The notes under the pieces are model-generated. The model made no database searches and was not told the origin of the DNA. It worked only from the letters and a program-made list of their open reading frames with translations. This document shows positions 1 to 8,634 of a DNA stretch of 64,000 bases, piece after piece. Both the position numbers and the translations under genes were made by a program. The DNA comes from Aliarcobacter lanthieri (GTDB lineage Bacteria; Campylobacterota; Campylobacteria; Campylobacterales; Arcobacteraceae), in assembly GCF_013201625.1 (NCBI RefSeq), contig NZ_CP053839.1, positions 1,178,001 through 1,242,000 on the forward strand, given 5' to 3'. Numbering within the stretch: the stretch's first letter is position 1; every line of letters starts with the position of its first letter.

Positions 1-141
1 GAGTTGAAAGAGAATTTTAAATTTACAGATTATGAAATTTACAGGTTTTTACTATGTAATTATTTAAAGGAAAAAGATTTTCATAAGAGACCTCTAAGTA
101 AGTTAATCAAAGATATTAGTGAAGATATTGGATTATTGTGA
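1..141 (+). CDS. C-terminal end of an unidentified protein (cut by window edge)
   Basis: Frame 1 is open from the window edge to a TGA at 139-141, giving 46 residues, ending ...KLIKDISEDIGLL. The stretch is rich in Lys, Leu and Phe and looks like an ordinary soluble protein tail. I do not recognise the family. The next open frame begins with a GTG overlapping this stop (138-140), so the two may once have been translationally coupled. Because the N-terminus lies outside the window no function can be given. Confidence 0.5.
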   Translation, partial: ELKENFKFTDYEIYRFLLCNYLKEKDFHKRPLSKLIKDISEDIGLL

Positions 142-266
142 ACCTATACAAATCCCTCTACACAAAAGGCATTGAATACCCCAAAGCACTTTGGCTTAAA
201 AATATAAGCCAAGTGTACTTGCACAACCTTATGAGTCAATTAAAGCCATATTTGATACTAGTATAA
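138..266 (+). pseudogene. Probable N-terminal remnant of a DUF2779-family protein
   Basis: A GTG-started frame of 42 residues contains KSLYTKGIEYPKALWL, which resembles the start of DUF2779 proteins (PD-(D/E)XK-nuclease-like family, usual pattern KS.Y..G.QCPK.LWL). The frame stops at TAA 264-266 whereas family members run to several hundred residues. The normally conserved Cys before PK is Tyr here. The codons are more C-rich (CCC, CTC) than in neighbouring genes. I read it as a decayed fragment; a chance short ORF is the alternative. Confidence 0.4.
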
Positions 267-316
267 TACTAATATTTTTATTATATAGGTAGTTATAGGG
301 TATATAAGAAAAGAAT

Positions 317-1123
317 TTATTCTTCTTTTAAACCTTTTCTCATTGCTTCAACTACCCTATTATCAGCCTTTGTATTTGTAAATAATTCAAATGCTAAAAC
401 ACCTTGATACAAAAGCATATCTTCACCATCTTTTATTTTATTATCTAAATTTTTGGCAAGAGCTAGGAATGGTGTCATTTTCCCATATATACAATCAAAA
501 GCAAAAGATGATTTACTTAATATATTTTCTAAAATCTCTTTTGGTACTGGTAGAAAATCATCTTTTAACCCAGCACTTGTAGAGTTTACAACTAAATCAA
601 ACTTTTCATTTTTGAAATTGTTTTTTTCAAAATCATCAAAAGAGAAAGATTTTATATTGTGATTTTTAAAAAACTCTAATTTCCCTTGACTTCTATTTAA
701 AACTGTTACATTGATGTTTTTTTCTTGTAAAGCTAAGGCTATTGCTTTTGCTGTTCCTCCAGCACCTAATATTAGTACATTATATATTTGTCCAAAACTT
801 TCAATAGCTTTTAAAAATCCAGGTGCATCAGTATTATATGCTACAATCTTACCATCCTCTAAAATATAAGTATTTACAGCTTCTATTTTTTGTGCTATTC
901 CTTTTACAATGTCAGCATTTTTAAATGCTTTTTCTTTGTGAGGAACAGTAATATTCGCTCCACTATAAGCATTTTTTAGAAACTCTTCTTTTATTAAATC
1001 ACCATTTTTTAAGTGATACTTTTCATAAAATCCATTAAAATTTAAGTATTCAAAACCTGCGTTTTGCATTTGTGGAGATTTTGAGTGAGCAACTGGGTCA
1101 CCAAATATACAAAACTTTTTCAT
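317..1123 (-). CDS. aroE: Shikimate dehydrogenase
   Basis: Reduces 3-dehydroshikimate to shikimate with NADPH in the cytoplasmic aromatic amino acid pathway. The 268 residues show the substrate-binding HSKSP motif (13-17), the catalytic lysine in ITVPHKEKAF (Lys63), the partner Asp in NTDAPGF (Asp99) and the NADP-binding GAGGTAKAI loop at about 120-128. Length is normal for AroE. Its start overlaps the end of the upstream methyltransferase gene by 4 bp, so the two are co-transcribed. Another pathway gene, aroB, lies 25 kb away on the other strand. Identification is secure from the catalytic motifs. Confidence 0.95.
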   Translation of the reverse strand: MKKFCIFGDPVAHSKSPQMQNAGFEYLNFNGFYEKYHLKNGDLIKEEFLKNAYSGANITVPHKEKAFKNADIVKGIAQKIEAVNTYILEDGKIVAYNTDAPGFLKAIESFGQIYNVLILGAGGTAKAIALALQEKNINVTVLNRSQGKLEFFKNHNIKSFSFDDFEKNNFKNEKFDLVVNSTSAGLKDDFLPVPKEILENILSKSSFAFDCIYGKMTPFLALAKNLDNKIKDGEDMLLYQGVLAFELFTNTKADNRVVEAMRKGLKEE

Positions 1124-1755
1124 AAATTACCTTTCTTTGCATAAAAATTAAATATTGGAAAATCTCCATAATCTCTTTTATAAATAAAAACTCTTTCATA
1201 TAAGAATTTAATAAATCCTACTTTTAAAGATATTTTTTCTAATTCCTCTTGTGTAAATCCAAAGTGATAAACTCCAGTATTATTGTGTTTTTTATGAAAA
1301 GTTCCATCTTCTTTTTCTAAATCATTTACACAAAGATAGCCACCTTTTCTCAAAGCTTTAAAGCTCTTTTCAAAAAATATTTCAAGATTTTCTATATGGT
1401 GAAGAGACATAGAAATAACTATTAAATCAAAACTATTTTCTTCCAAATTATCATTTGAAATATCATGTATTTGAGCCTTTATATTTAATAAGTTTTTATC
1501 TTTTGCTTTTTTATTAAACTCTTCTACCATTCCAGTTGAACTATCAAGACCTAAAACTTCATTTGAACTATTTACTAAATCAAAAGCTATTAGTCCTGTT
1601 CCACAACCATAATCGAGTATATTCTTTATTTTTGAAAAATCTATAGTATCTTTTAGATGTTTTAAACAAGCTTCGCTTTTATCAAGACTTATTTGTTTCT
1701 TATCCCAGTCTTTTGCTCTTTCATCAAATCTACTCAAAATCTTATCCTTAAACAA
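1120..1755 (-). CDS. Class I SAM-dependent methyltransferase
   Basis: A 211-residue Rossmann-type methyltransferase. The SAM-binding motif DYGCGTG is at about 48-54, and the later LIVISMSLHHIEN segment is the usual motif IV region. The C-terminal part (GFTQEELEKISLKVGF) matches small-molecule methyltransferases of the Methyltransf_11/25 type. The substrate cannot be read from the sequence. It is the first gene of a two-gene minus-strand unit with aroE, overlapping it by ATGA-type 4-bp coupling; this pairing does not by itself tie it to shikimate metabolism. Confidence 0.8.
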   Translation of the reverse strand: MFKDKILSRFDERAKDWDKKQISLDKSEACLKHLKDTIDFSKIKNILDYGCGTGLIAFDLVNSSNEVLGLDSSTGMVEEFNKKAKDKNLLNIKAQIHDISNDNLEENSFDLIVISMSLHHIENLEIFFEKSFKALRKGGYLCVNDLEKEDGTFHKKHNNTGVYHFGFTQEELEKISLKVGFIKFLYERVFIYKRDYGDFPIFNFYAKKGNL

Positions 1756-1798
1756 ATTTTGGCTAAATTATATCTAAAGCAAATAAAAAGAAGAAAAA

Positions 1799-2470
1799 AT
1801 GAAAATAATTTATGATTTTACAACATCAAATGATGGAAATTTAGCTTTTCATGTTGGTGATGATGAAAAAAATGTAATAAGAAATAGACAAAACTTAGCT
1901 TTGAAAATGGGATATGACTATAATAAATTAATTTATATGAATCAAACACATGGAAACAATATTCAAATAGTTGATAAAAACTCTTTTAACCTTATGGAAA
2001 ATTGTGATGGCATCATCACAAACTGTAAAAATTTACCACTTATGGTAATGGTTGCAGATTGTATTCCTATTTTAATGTTTGATGAAAAAAAAGGAGTTAT
2101 TGCAGCTGTTCATGCTGGAAGAAACTCAACGTTTTTAAAAATAGTTCAAATTACAATACAAAAAATGATCGATGAATTTGATTGTAAAGTAGTAGATATA
2201 AAAGTAGTTTTAGGAGCAAGTATTCAAAAATGTTGCTATGAAGTAAGCTCTGAATTAGCTTTTATTGTAGAAAACTCTTTTGGAAAAGAGTTTGTAAATG
2301 GTAGAAATATAGATTTACAAGGAATAAATAAAAAACTTTTAATAGAAATGGGAATAACAAATATAGAAATATCATCTATTTGTACTAAGTGCTCAAACAA
2401 GCCATATTTTTCATATAGAAAAGATAAAAATACAGGACGATTTGCTGGAATAATTTTTGTAGATAGCTAA
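1799..2470 (+). CDS. pgeF: Peptidoglycan editing factor PgeF (YfiH/laccase-domain protein)
   Basis: Family members are zinc purine-nucleoside phosphorylase/adenosine deaminase-like or peptidoglycan-editing enzymes. The 223-residue protein has the expected metal ligands: His51 (MNQTHGNN), Cys88 (VADCIPIL) and His105 (AAVHAGR). The usual HAGWRG sequence reads HAGRNS here, so the tryptophan is missing, a small departure from the family. The C-terminal CSNKPYFSYRKDKNTGR is typical and places the end correctly. It is divergent from the methyltransferase/aroE pair with a 43-bp shared upstream region. The fold is clear; the in vivo substrate is debated for the family. Confidence 0.88.
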   Translation: MKIIYDFTTSNDGNLAFHVGDDEKNVIRNRQNLALKMGYDYNKLIYMNQTHGNNIQIVDKNSFNLMENCDGIITNCKNLPLMVMVADCIPILMFDEKKGVIAAVHAGRNSTFLKIVQITIQKMIDEFDCKVVDIKVVLGASIQKCCYEVSSELAFIVENSFGKEFVNGRNIDLQGINKKLLIEMGITNIEISSICTKCSNKPYFSYRKDKNTGRFAGIIFVDS

Positions 2471-2536
2471 ATTAAGAGCTTCTTTGATAAAATTATCATC
2501 AAATTATAATAAAATATTATAAAAAATGGAGTACAC

Positions 2537-3787
2537 ATGATAAAAATTACAAAAGAAGAAGCTTTAGAATACCACGAATTTCCAAAGGCAGGAAAACTTA
2601 GTGTTGAAACAACAAAAAGATTTAAAAGTAGACAAGATTTAAGTTTAGCTTATACTCCAGGAGTTGCATATCCTTGTGAAGAGATTAGGAATAATCCATT
2701 AGATGCTTATAAATATACAACAAAAAGAAATTTAGTTGCAGTTATTTCAAATGGAACAGCAGTTTTAGGGCTTGGAAATATTGGTGCATTAGCATCAAAA
2801 CCTGTTATGGAAGGTAAAGCTGTATTATTTAAAGAGTTTGGAAAAGTTGATTCTTTTGATATTGAAGTTGAAGAAAAAGATATTGATAAATTTTGTGAAG
2901 TTGTAAAAGCAATAAGTCCTACTTTTGGAGGAATAAATCTTGAAGATATCAAAGCACCAGAGTGTTTTGATATAGAAGATAAACTTACACAAGAACTTGA
3001 AATTCCAGTTATGCATGATGATCAACATGGAACAGCTATAATTACAAGTGCTGCCCTCTTAAATGCAAGTGAACTTTTAAATATAAAATTAGAAGATATG
3101 AAAATAATTGTTGTAGGAGCAGGGGCAGCAGGAATTGCAAGTGCTAAAATGTATAAAGAATTAGGTGTTAAAAATATAGCAATGATTGATTCAAAAGGTG
3201 TTATAAATAAGAAAAGAGATGATCTAAATAAATTTAAAAGAGAATTTATAAGTGATTATGATACTTTAGAAGAAGCATTTACAGATGCAAATATGGTTTT
3301 AGGACTTTCTCGTCCAAATAGCTTTACTTTAGAACATATAAAGTTAATGAATGACGAACCTATTATTTTCTCTTTAGCAAATCCAATACCAGAAGTTTTT
3401 CCTGAAGATATAAAAACTGTAAAACCAAATGCAATTATAGGTACAGGAAGATCAGATTATCCTAATCAAGTAAATAATGTTTTAGGTTTTCCTTTTATCT
3501 TTAGAGGAGCTTTAGATGTTCAATCAAGAATGATTAATATGACTATGAAAATTGCAGCTGCAAAAGCTATAGCTTCTTTAGCAAAAGAGCCGGTAACAGA
3601 AGAAATAAAAGCAATATTTGGAGATTTAGAGTATTCAAAAGATTACATTATTCCAACACCATTTGATAAAAGACTTTTTATAGAAGTTTCAAGTGCCGTA
3701 GCATTTGCTGCTGTTGAAACAAAAGTTGCTAGAGTAAAAGAGTTTAATTTAGAAAAGTACAAAGAAGAACTAAGAGCTAGTTTATAG
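2537..3787 (+). CDS. maeB: NAD(P)-dependent malic enzyme (short form)
   Basis: Oxidative decarboxylation of malate to pyruvate, supplying NADPH and linking the TCA cycle to gluconeogenesis. The 416 residues carry the catalytic Tyr region LAYTPGVAYPCEE, the Lys/metal region MEGKAVLFKEFG, the metal-binding HDDQHGTAI and a nucleotide-binding VVGAGAAGIASAK loop at about 193-204. Unlike E. coli MaeB it has no C-terminal phosphotransacetylase domain, as is common in Campylobacterota. It precedes purU by 43 bp, a gap filled by a 12-bp perfect hairpin. Cofactor preference cannot be decided by eye. Confidence 0.93.
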   Translation: MIKITKEEALEYHEFPKAGKLSVETTKRFKSRQDLSLAYTPGVAYPCEEIRNNPLDAYKYTTKRNLVAVISNGTAVLGLGNIGALASKPVMEGKAVLFKEFGKVDSFDIEVEEKDIDKFCEVVKAISPTFGGINLEDIKAPECFDIEDKLTQELEIPVMHDDQHGTAIITSAALLNASELLNIKLEDMKIIVVGAGAAGIASAKMYKELGVKNIAMIDSKGVINKKRDDLNKFKREFISDYDTLEEAFTDANMVLGLSRPNSFTLEHIKLMNDEPIIFSLANPIPEVFPEDIKTVKPNAIIGTGRSDYPNQVNNVLGFPFIFRGALDVQSRMINMTMKIAAAKAIASLAKEPVTEEIKAIFGDLEYSKDYIIPTPFDKRLFIEVSSAVAFAAVETKVARVKEFNLEKYKEELRASL

Positions 3788-3798
3788 AAAAGATGGTA

Positions 3799-3826
3799 TT
3801 ATCCAAACTTATTTTAAGTTTGGATA
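3799..3826 (+). terminator. 12-bp perfect hairpin between maeB and purU
   Basis: TTATCCAAACTT (3799-3810) and AAGTTTGGATAA (3815-3826) form a perfect 12-bp stem with a 5-nt ATTTT loop. It ends 4 nt before the purU ATG. There is no T-run after it, so it is an unusual terminator; it may instead act as an RNA end/processing element or control purU translation, whose start has no visible Shine-Dalgarno sequence. Confidence 0.55.
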
Positions 3827-3830
3827 AATT

Positions 3831-4664
3831 ATGGAACAATATATACTTTTAATATCTACTCAAGATGAAAAAGGACTTATTTATAATATTTCAAAAGTTC
3901 TTTTTGCAAATAATATAAATATTGAACAAAATGCTGAATATGTAGATCCAGAAACAAAGAATTTTTTTATGAGAAGTATTTTAACTGGGAAAATCTCTGA
4001 AAATATTTTATTAAAAGAATTAAAAGAGGTTTTACCTGAAGGGTCATTAATAAAATTAAATAAAAAGTCAAAAAAAGATGTTGTTCTTCTTGCTACAAAA
4101 GAGAGCCATGTTTTAGGTGATTTACTTATTAGATATGTTTCTGGTGAACTAAATGCAAATATAAAAGCAGTTATTGCAAATCATGATACATTAAAAAATT
4201 TAGTTGAGAAATTTGATATTCCATTTATCTGTATAAGTGCTGAAAATATAAGTCGCGATGAGCATGAATCTAAAATGATAGAACAAATATCTCAATTTAA
4301 TCCAGACATTATAGTTTTAGCAAAATATATGAGAATTTTAACAGCTAAATTTGTAGAAAAATTCAATGGAAAAGTCTTAAATATTCACCACTCATTTTTA
4401 CCAGCATTTATTGGCGCAAATCCATATAAACAAGCTTATGAAAGAGGTGTTAAAATAATAGGAGCAACAGCTCACTATGTAACAAACGATTTAGATGAAG
4501 GTCCAATTATATATCAAGATGTTGTAAGGGTTGATCATAGCTACTCTTGGGAAGATATGAGAAATGCAGGACGAAATGTAGAAAAAGTTGTATTATCAAA
4601 TGCTTTTGAACTTCTTTTACATGATAGAGTTTTTGTTCACAGAAATAAAACGGTGATTTTATAA
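3831..4664 (+). CDS. purU: Formyltetrahydrofolate deformylase
   Basis: Hydrolyses 10-formyl-THF to THF and formate. Residues 1-80 form an ACT domain (ILLISTQDEKGLIYNISKVL), followed by a formyltransferase domain with the catalytic triad seen in VLNIHHSFLP (Asn/His) and ...TNDLDEGPIIYQD (Asp). At 277 residues it is the usual size and the ACT domain distinguishes it from PurN. There is no Shine-Dalgarno sequence, and a strong hairpin ends 4 nt upstream of the ATG. The stop overlaps the trmL start by one base (TAATG), so trmL is translationally coupled. Confidence 0.93.
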   Translation: MEQYILLISTQDEKGLIYNISKVLFANNINIEQNAEYVDPETKNFFMRSILTGKISENILLKELKEVLPEGSLIKLNKKSKKDVVLLATKESHVLGDLLIRYVSGELNANIKAVIANHDTLKNLVEKFDIPFICISAENISRDEHESKMIEQISQFNPDIIVLAKYMRILTAKFVEKFNGKVLNIHHSFLPAFIGANPYKQAYERGVKIIGATAHYVTNDLDEGPIIYQDVVRVDHSYSWEDMRNAGRNVEKVVLSNAFELLLHDRVFVHRNKTVIL

Positions 4665-5134
4665 TGTTTAATATCGTACTTCATGAACCAAGAATTCCAG
4701 GAAATGTAGGAACTATTGGAAGATTGTGTTTTGCATTGGATTGTAAACTTCATTTGATAAAACCTTATGGTTTTGGTGAAATAACTGAAAAAGAGGTTCG
4801 TCGTGCTGGACTTGATTATTGGTTTGATTTAGAGGTTTTTGAGTATGAAAATATAGAAGATTTTTGGAATAAGAATCCATTTAATAGTAGACATTTTTTT
4901 GCTACAACAAAAACAACTAAAATATATTTTGAAGAAAAATTTGAAGTAGGTGATTATTTTTATTTTGGAAGAGAAGATGCTGGACTTCCTCAATATATTT
5001 TAAATAAAAGTATGAAAGCTTGCATAACTATTCCTATGACAAATAGTGCAAGAAGTTTAAATATGGCAAATTCTGTATCAATCATAGCTTACGAAGCTTT
5101 GAGGCAAAACTTCGTAAATTTTACAATTAAATAA
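4664..5134 (+). CDS. trmL: tRNA (cytidine/uridine-34 2'-O)-methyltransferase
   Basis: SPOUT-class methyltransferase modifying the wobble ribose of tRNA-Leu. The 156 residues show the family features: HEPRIPGNVGTIGRLC near the N-terminus, FGREDAGLP at about 105-113 and the SAM-binding-knot segment CITIPMTNSARSLNMANSVS at about 124-143. Length equals that of the short, single-domain TrmL proteins. It is coupled to purU through a TAATG junction, and its 3' end overlaps by 8 bp the end of the convergent coiled-coil gene. Confidence 0.93.
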   Translation: MFNIVLHEPRIPGNVGTIGRLCFALDCKLHLIKPYGFGEITEKEVRRAGLDYWFDLEVFEYENIEDFWNKNPFNSRHFFATTKTTKIYFEEKFEVGDYFYFGREDAGLPQYILNKSMKACITIPMTNSARSLNMANSVSIIAYEALRQNFVNFTIK

Positions 5135-5360
5135 CTTTCTCACTTTTTTTAATAAGTTTAGCAATAGCTTGAAGTTTTTTTTCAAGCTCCTCTTTCTTTT
5201 TAATCTCTTTTATATCTAAAGCTTTAATTTCTTCTTTTATTTTTGCTCTTTTCTCTTTTAAATCTTCAATTATTTTTAAAACTTTTTCTTCTTTAGACTT
5301 TTTTAAATCTTCTTTTTTTAAGTATTTTTTTACTTTATCTATAATTTTACTTAGTTTCAT
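5127..5360 (-). CDS. Small lysine/glutamate-rich coiled-coil protein
   Basis: 77 residues, almost entirely charged helix (EDLKKSKEEKVLKIIEDLKEKRAKIKEEI...), with heptad spacing of Leu/Ile throughout, no signal peptide and no membrane segment. No family is recognised. Its start lies inside the 3' end of the Na/Pi cotransporter gene (14-bp overlap), so it is the second gene of that transcript and is probably translated by coupling. A role tied to the transporter or its PhoU-like tail is possible but is only inferred from position. Confidence 0.6.
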   Translation of the reverse strand: MKLSKIIDKVKKYLKKEDLKKSKEEKVLKIIEDLKEKRAKIKEEIKALDIKEIKKKEELEKKLQAIAKLIKKSEKVI

Positions 5361-7110
5361 TGTTTGTTTCTCCTATTTGTTTTAATAAGTCATTGTGCAT
5401 AAATAAAATATTTGCAACTTCTACAAGTTTTTTCTGTATAGAATAACCTGTTGCACTATCATTCATATAAGATGTTGCCATAGTTGCTTTTATTTTATCT
5501 TCCCTAATCAATGAATCTATTTCTTCTGAACTTGCTAAGTCATTTTGTGTTAATTCATTTTTTATAACTTCAAGTTGAGTTAATTTATCAGCATCATTTT
5601 CTAAATTTGCTAATGTATTAATATCAATTAAAATTTCAGCAATTTCTCTTCTTAAAATATTATACTCTTCTTTTATATATTCATTTTTACTTTTTAAATA
5701 AAAGTTTACATTTTTCTGAATATCTCTTGTATCTTTTAAAACTTCAACAATTAATGAGGCACTCCTCTTTAATTCTCCCATTTCTGTGTGTTGAAAATCA
5801 AACATATTTTCTTGTGCAAAAGATGAATATTGAATAATCTCACTATAAAGAGACTTTAAATTTGTTTGATATATCTCATCTAAATTTGTATCAATAATAG
5901 TAAAATCTTTTGCAATTTGAGTTTGTAAACTCTCTTTTGTAAGATTTGTTGTGTGAAAATTTAGTGCATGAAGCATTGCTTTTTGGCAATTTTCATATAA
6001 ATTTATAATCTCTTTTCTAATAGATACCAAAGCAGCATCAGGGTTTTGAATAACTGATGGATTAAGATATTTTGGTTTAGAAGCTGAAGATACTTTTTTC
6101 TTAATAAGTTTTTCAGATAATCTTACTAATAATGGAATAAATGGTGTTAAAAGTAAAATTCCAATTGCACTAAATATGGTATGGAATAGTGCTAGTTTCA
6201 TTCCATAGTTTTTATCACTAATTCCTAAATAAGGTGCTAAGAAGTCTACCAAATCTTTAAAGTTGAATATAAATATTGTTATAAATGTGGCAGAAACAAT
6301 ATTGAAAATAAAATGAACTAAAGCAACTCTTTTACCATTTTCATTTGAAGTAAATGATGCCAATATAGCTGTTAAAGTTGTACCAACATTTGCTCCAATA
6401 GCTAAAGCTAAAGCATTTACATATGTGATACTATCCGCATTTAAAGCTGTAATAACAATAGCTAAAGTTGCTGCACTTGATTGAATTACTACTGTTACAA
6501 TAATACCAATTAGAATATAAACAATAATTCCAATATAACCATCCATTGCATAAGAGGCTAAATCGATAGAATTTTTCATAACATCGAAACCATCTTTCAT
6601 ATATGCAATTCCAAGGAAAATAAAACCTAAGCCTAAAAGCACATTTCCTGTTCCTTTAGAAGTATTTGATTTAAAAAATCTTAAAATTACACCAAATACA
6701 ATCATAGGGAAGGCATAAGCAGATATTTTTACATCAACTCCTAAACTTGAAACAATCCAAGCTGTTGTTGTACTTCCAAGGTTTGAACCAAAAATAATTC
6801 CTATCCCTTGTACTAATGTTAGTAACTCAGCACTTAAAAAAGATATTACAACAAGTGAAATGATAGTTGAACTTTGAACTATTGATGTTGATAAAAATCC
6901 AGTTAGAATAGCATATAAAGTATTACTAGTAAACTTCTGTAAAAGTTTTTCTAAAATACCACCTGAAAGCTGTTTAAATCCATCTTGCATAAAAAACATA
7001 CCAATTATAAATATGGCAATACCACTTAAAATAACAGTAAAGTTTTCATAAGCAACAACTACATACCCTAAGAGTATTAAAATAAAAGAAATAAGAATAT
7101 TCTTTACCAA
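5347..7110 (-). CDS. Na+/phosphate cotransporter family protein with C-terminal PhoU-like domain
   Basis: Inner-membrane NptA/YjbB-type phosphate transporter. The N-terminal ~330 residues hold two inverted repeats of membrane helices, each with the family QSS motif (STSIVQSSTIISLV and TVVIQSSAATLAIV). Residues about 350-587 are soluble helices resembling PhoU. The start is TTG at 7110-7108, preceded by AAAGGAAA at good spacing, and there is no ATG before the first membrane helix, so TTG is likely right. 587 residues is normal for NptA fused to PhoU. Direction of transport (uptake or export) is not decided by sequence. Confidence 0.88.
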   Translation of the reverse strand: MVKNILISFILILLGYVVVAYENFTVILSGIAIFIIGMFFMQDGFKQLSGGILEKLLQKFTSNTLYAILTGFLSTSIVQSSTIISLVVISFLSAELLTLVQGIGIIFGSNLGSTTTAWIVSSLGVDVKISAYAFPMIVFGVILRFFKSNTSKGTGNVLLGLGFIFLGIAYMKDGFDVMKNSIDLASYAMDGYIGIIVYILIGIIVTVVIQSSAATLAIVITALNADSITYVNALALAIGANVGTTLTAILASFTSNENGKRVALVHFIFNIVSATFITIFIFNFKDLVDFLAPYLGISDKNYGMKLALFHTIFSAIGILLLTPFIPLLVRLSEKLIKKKVSSASKPKYLNPSVIQNPDAALVSIRKEIINLYENCQKAMLHALNFHTTNLTKESLQTQIAKDFTIIDTNLDEIYQTNLKSLYSEIIQYSSFAQENMFDFQHTEMGELKRSASLIVEVLKDTRDIQKNVNFYLKSKNEYIKEEYNILRREIAEILIDINTLANLENDADKLTQLEVIKNELTQNDLASSEEIDSLIREDKIKATMATSYMNDSATGYSIQKKLVEVANILFMHNDLLKQIGETNNETK

Positions 7111-7233
7111 ATCAGTTTCCTTTAAAATATTTGTAAAATAGAAAGATTATACCTAAAAATCAATTAATAGTAATAAGCAATATTTTGTTAGAATTATCAA
7201 TAAAATAATATTTTTTAGGAAAACAGTAAAATT

Positions 7234-7605
7234 ATGTATAAAAAGTATCAAGCAGATTTAAAATTAGCAAAAGACAAATTAGCTACTATTAATTTTAATT
7301 TAGAAAAAGATGATGATTATCATGCTGTTTTTGGTGATGGTTCAGTTTGGAAAATAGAATTAAATGGTAAGTGGTATGATGATTACTGTTATATTTGTAT
7401 AAAAAATGAATCTGATAAAGATGTTATTTCTGCAAAAAAAGGTTTGCCTATATGGATTTTTATGAAAATATTTGGAATCGAAACAAAAAATAGGACAACA
7501 CAAGAAAAAATAGATTTTATTCTTGCATATAAAGATAAAATTTTTGATGATAATTTTAAATATAGACAGATGTTTGATTATTTAAAAAATAGCAAGGGAA
7601 TGTAA
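7234..7605 (+). CDS. Unrecognised 123-residue soluble protein
   Basis: No family is recognised. The sequence is a mixed alpha/beta type with aromatic-rich middle (WKIELNGKWYDDYCYICIKN) and a helical C-terminus. There is no signal peptide or membrane helix. Its stop codon overlaps the start of the next ORF by one base (TAATG), and it heads a four-gene unit of two unknown proteins, a response regulator and a histidine kinase. The position suggests a link to the two-component system, but nothing in the sequence shows what it does. Confidence 0.65.
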   Translation: MYKKYQADLKLAKDKLATINFNLEKDDDYHAVFGDGSVWKIELNGKWYDDYCYICIKNESDKDVISAKKGLPIWIFMKIFGIETKNRTTQEKIDFILAYKDKIFDDNFKYRQMFDYLKNSKGM

Positions 7606-7979
7606 TGAGTACAATAGATGTATATATTTTAATTATTTCTATTTTTATTATGTTATTTGTTATAAAAAAATATAATGTTTTAAGGACCATATCCTATGGT
7701 GGAAGACTTGAAAGAGATTTTAGAGATTGCTATATTATTAGTTATCCTAAAAAAGATGAACTTCATAATAAGGGAGAAGTTTTTGATATAAATATTGAAG
7801 AATTTTTTAAATTAAATCCTAAATTAAAAGGTAAAATACCTATTGAAAAAAGAGAAGGTATTAGAAGTTTAGATGCTTTAGATATTAAAATGGAGATAAA
7901 AGAAAGAGATAGAATTAAACAAAAGTATTCTCATTTGACTAAACAAAAAAGTAAGAAAAAAAATAAAGAAGATGTTTAA
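7605..7979 (+). CDS. Unrecognised 124-residue protein with one N-terminal membrane helix
   Basis: Residues about 5-21 (VYILIISIFIMLFVIKK) form a membrane anchor; the rest is cytoplasmic and charged, ending in a lysine-rich tail. No family is recognised. It begins with ATG overlapping the previous stop by one base and overlaps the response regulator start by 8 bp, so the four genes from 7234 to 9469 are tightly coupled. It could be an accessory membrane protein of the two-component system; that is inference from position only. Confidence 0.65.
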   Translation: MSTIDVYILIISIFIMLFVIKKYNVLRTISYGGRLERDFRDCYIISYPKKDELHNKGEVFDINIEEFFKLNPKLKGKIPIEKREGIRSLDALDIKMEIKERDRIKQKYSHLTKQKSKKKNKEDV

Positions 7980-8634
7980 TATTTTAATATTAGAAGATGA
8001 CTTGCTTTTTGCAAGTACTTTAGAAGATATATTGATAGAAGAGGGCTATTTCGTAGATTTAGCAAAAAATTCTAAAGAGGCATTAGATTTTAACTATGAA
8101 AAAAATTATGACCTTTATTTATTTGATATAAATTTATCTGGACAAAATGGCATAGAACTATTAAAAGATTTAAGAGATAGTGAAGATTTAACTCCAACAA
8201 TTTTTATAAGTTCATATAAAGATAAAGATATAATTAAAAATGCTTATATAAATGGTTGTGATGATTATATAAGGAAACCTTTAGATTTAGATGAACTTCT
8301 TCTTAAAATTAGAGCTATTTTGAAAAGATTTAATAAAGGTTTAGAAACTATAAAATTAAAAGATGATCTTTTTATTGATCCAATAGAAAGAAGAGTTTAT
8401 AAAAATAATTTAGATTTAGAAATACCACAAAAAATTGTTGAACTTCTTTTGATTTTTTTAGAAAATAAAAATAAAATTGTGACAAAAGAGATGATTATAC
8501 AAAGACTTTGGAATACTTCTCAAAATTATAGTGAAGGTTCTATTCGAGTATATGTAACAAAAATTAAAAAGTTACTGAATTGTAAAGATTGTATAAAAAA
8601 TATAAAATCTATTGGTTATAAATTTGAACTTTAA
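7972..8634 (+). CDS. OmpR-family response regulator
   Basis: 220 residues: receiver domain 1-115 with acidic pocket EDD (8-10), phospho-acceptor Asp52 (YLFDINLSG) and the conserved Lys in YIRKPLDLDE; then a winged-helix DNA-binding domain at about 125-220 (Trans_reg_C, with SEGSIRVYVTKIKKLL as recognition helix region). It precedes and overlaps the histidine kinase gene by 22 bp. The unit converges on a copper-type TonB receptor gene, so metal sensing is a reasonable guess, not shown by the sequence. Confidence 0.9.
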   Translation: MFNILILEDDLLFASTLEDILIEEGYFVDLAKNSKEALDFNYEKNYDLYLFDINLSGQNGIELLKDLRDSEDLTPTIFISSYKDKDIIKNAYINGCDDYIRKPLDLDELLLKIRAILKRFNKGLETIKLKDDLFIDPIERRVYKNNLDLEIPQKIVELLLIFLENKNKIVTKEMIIQRLWNTSQNYSEGSIRVYVTKIKKLLNCKDCIKNIKSIGYKFEL

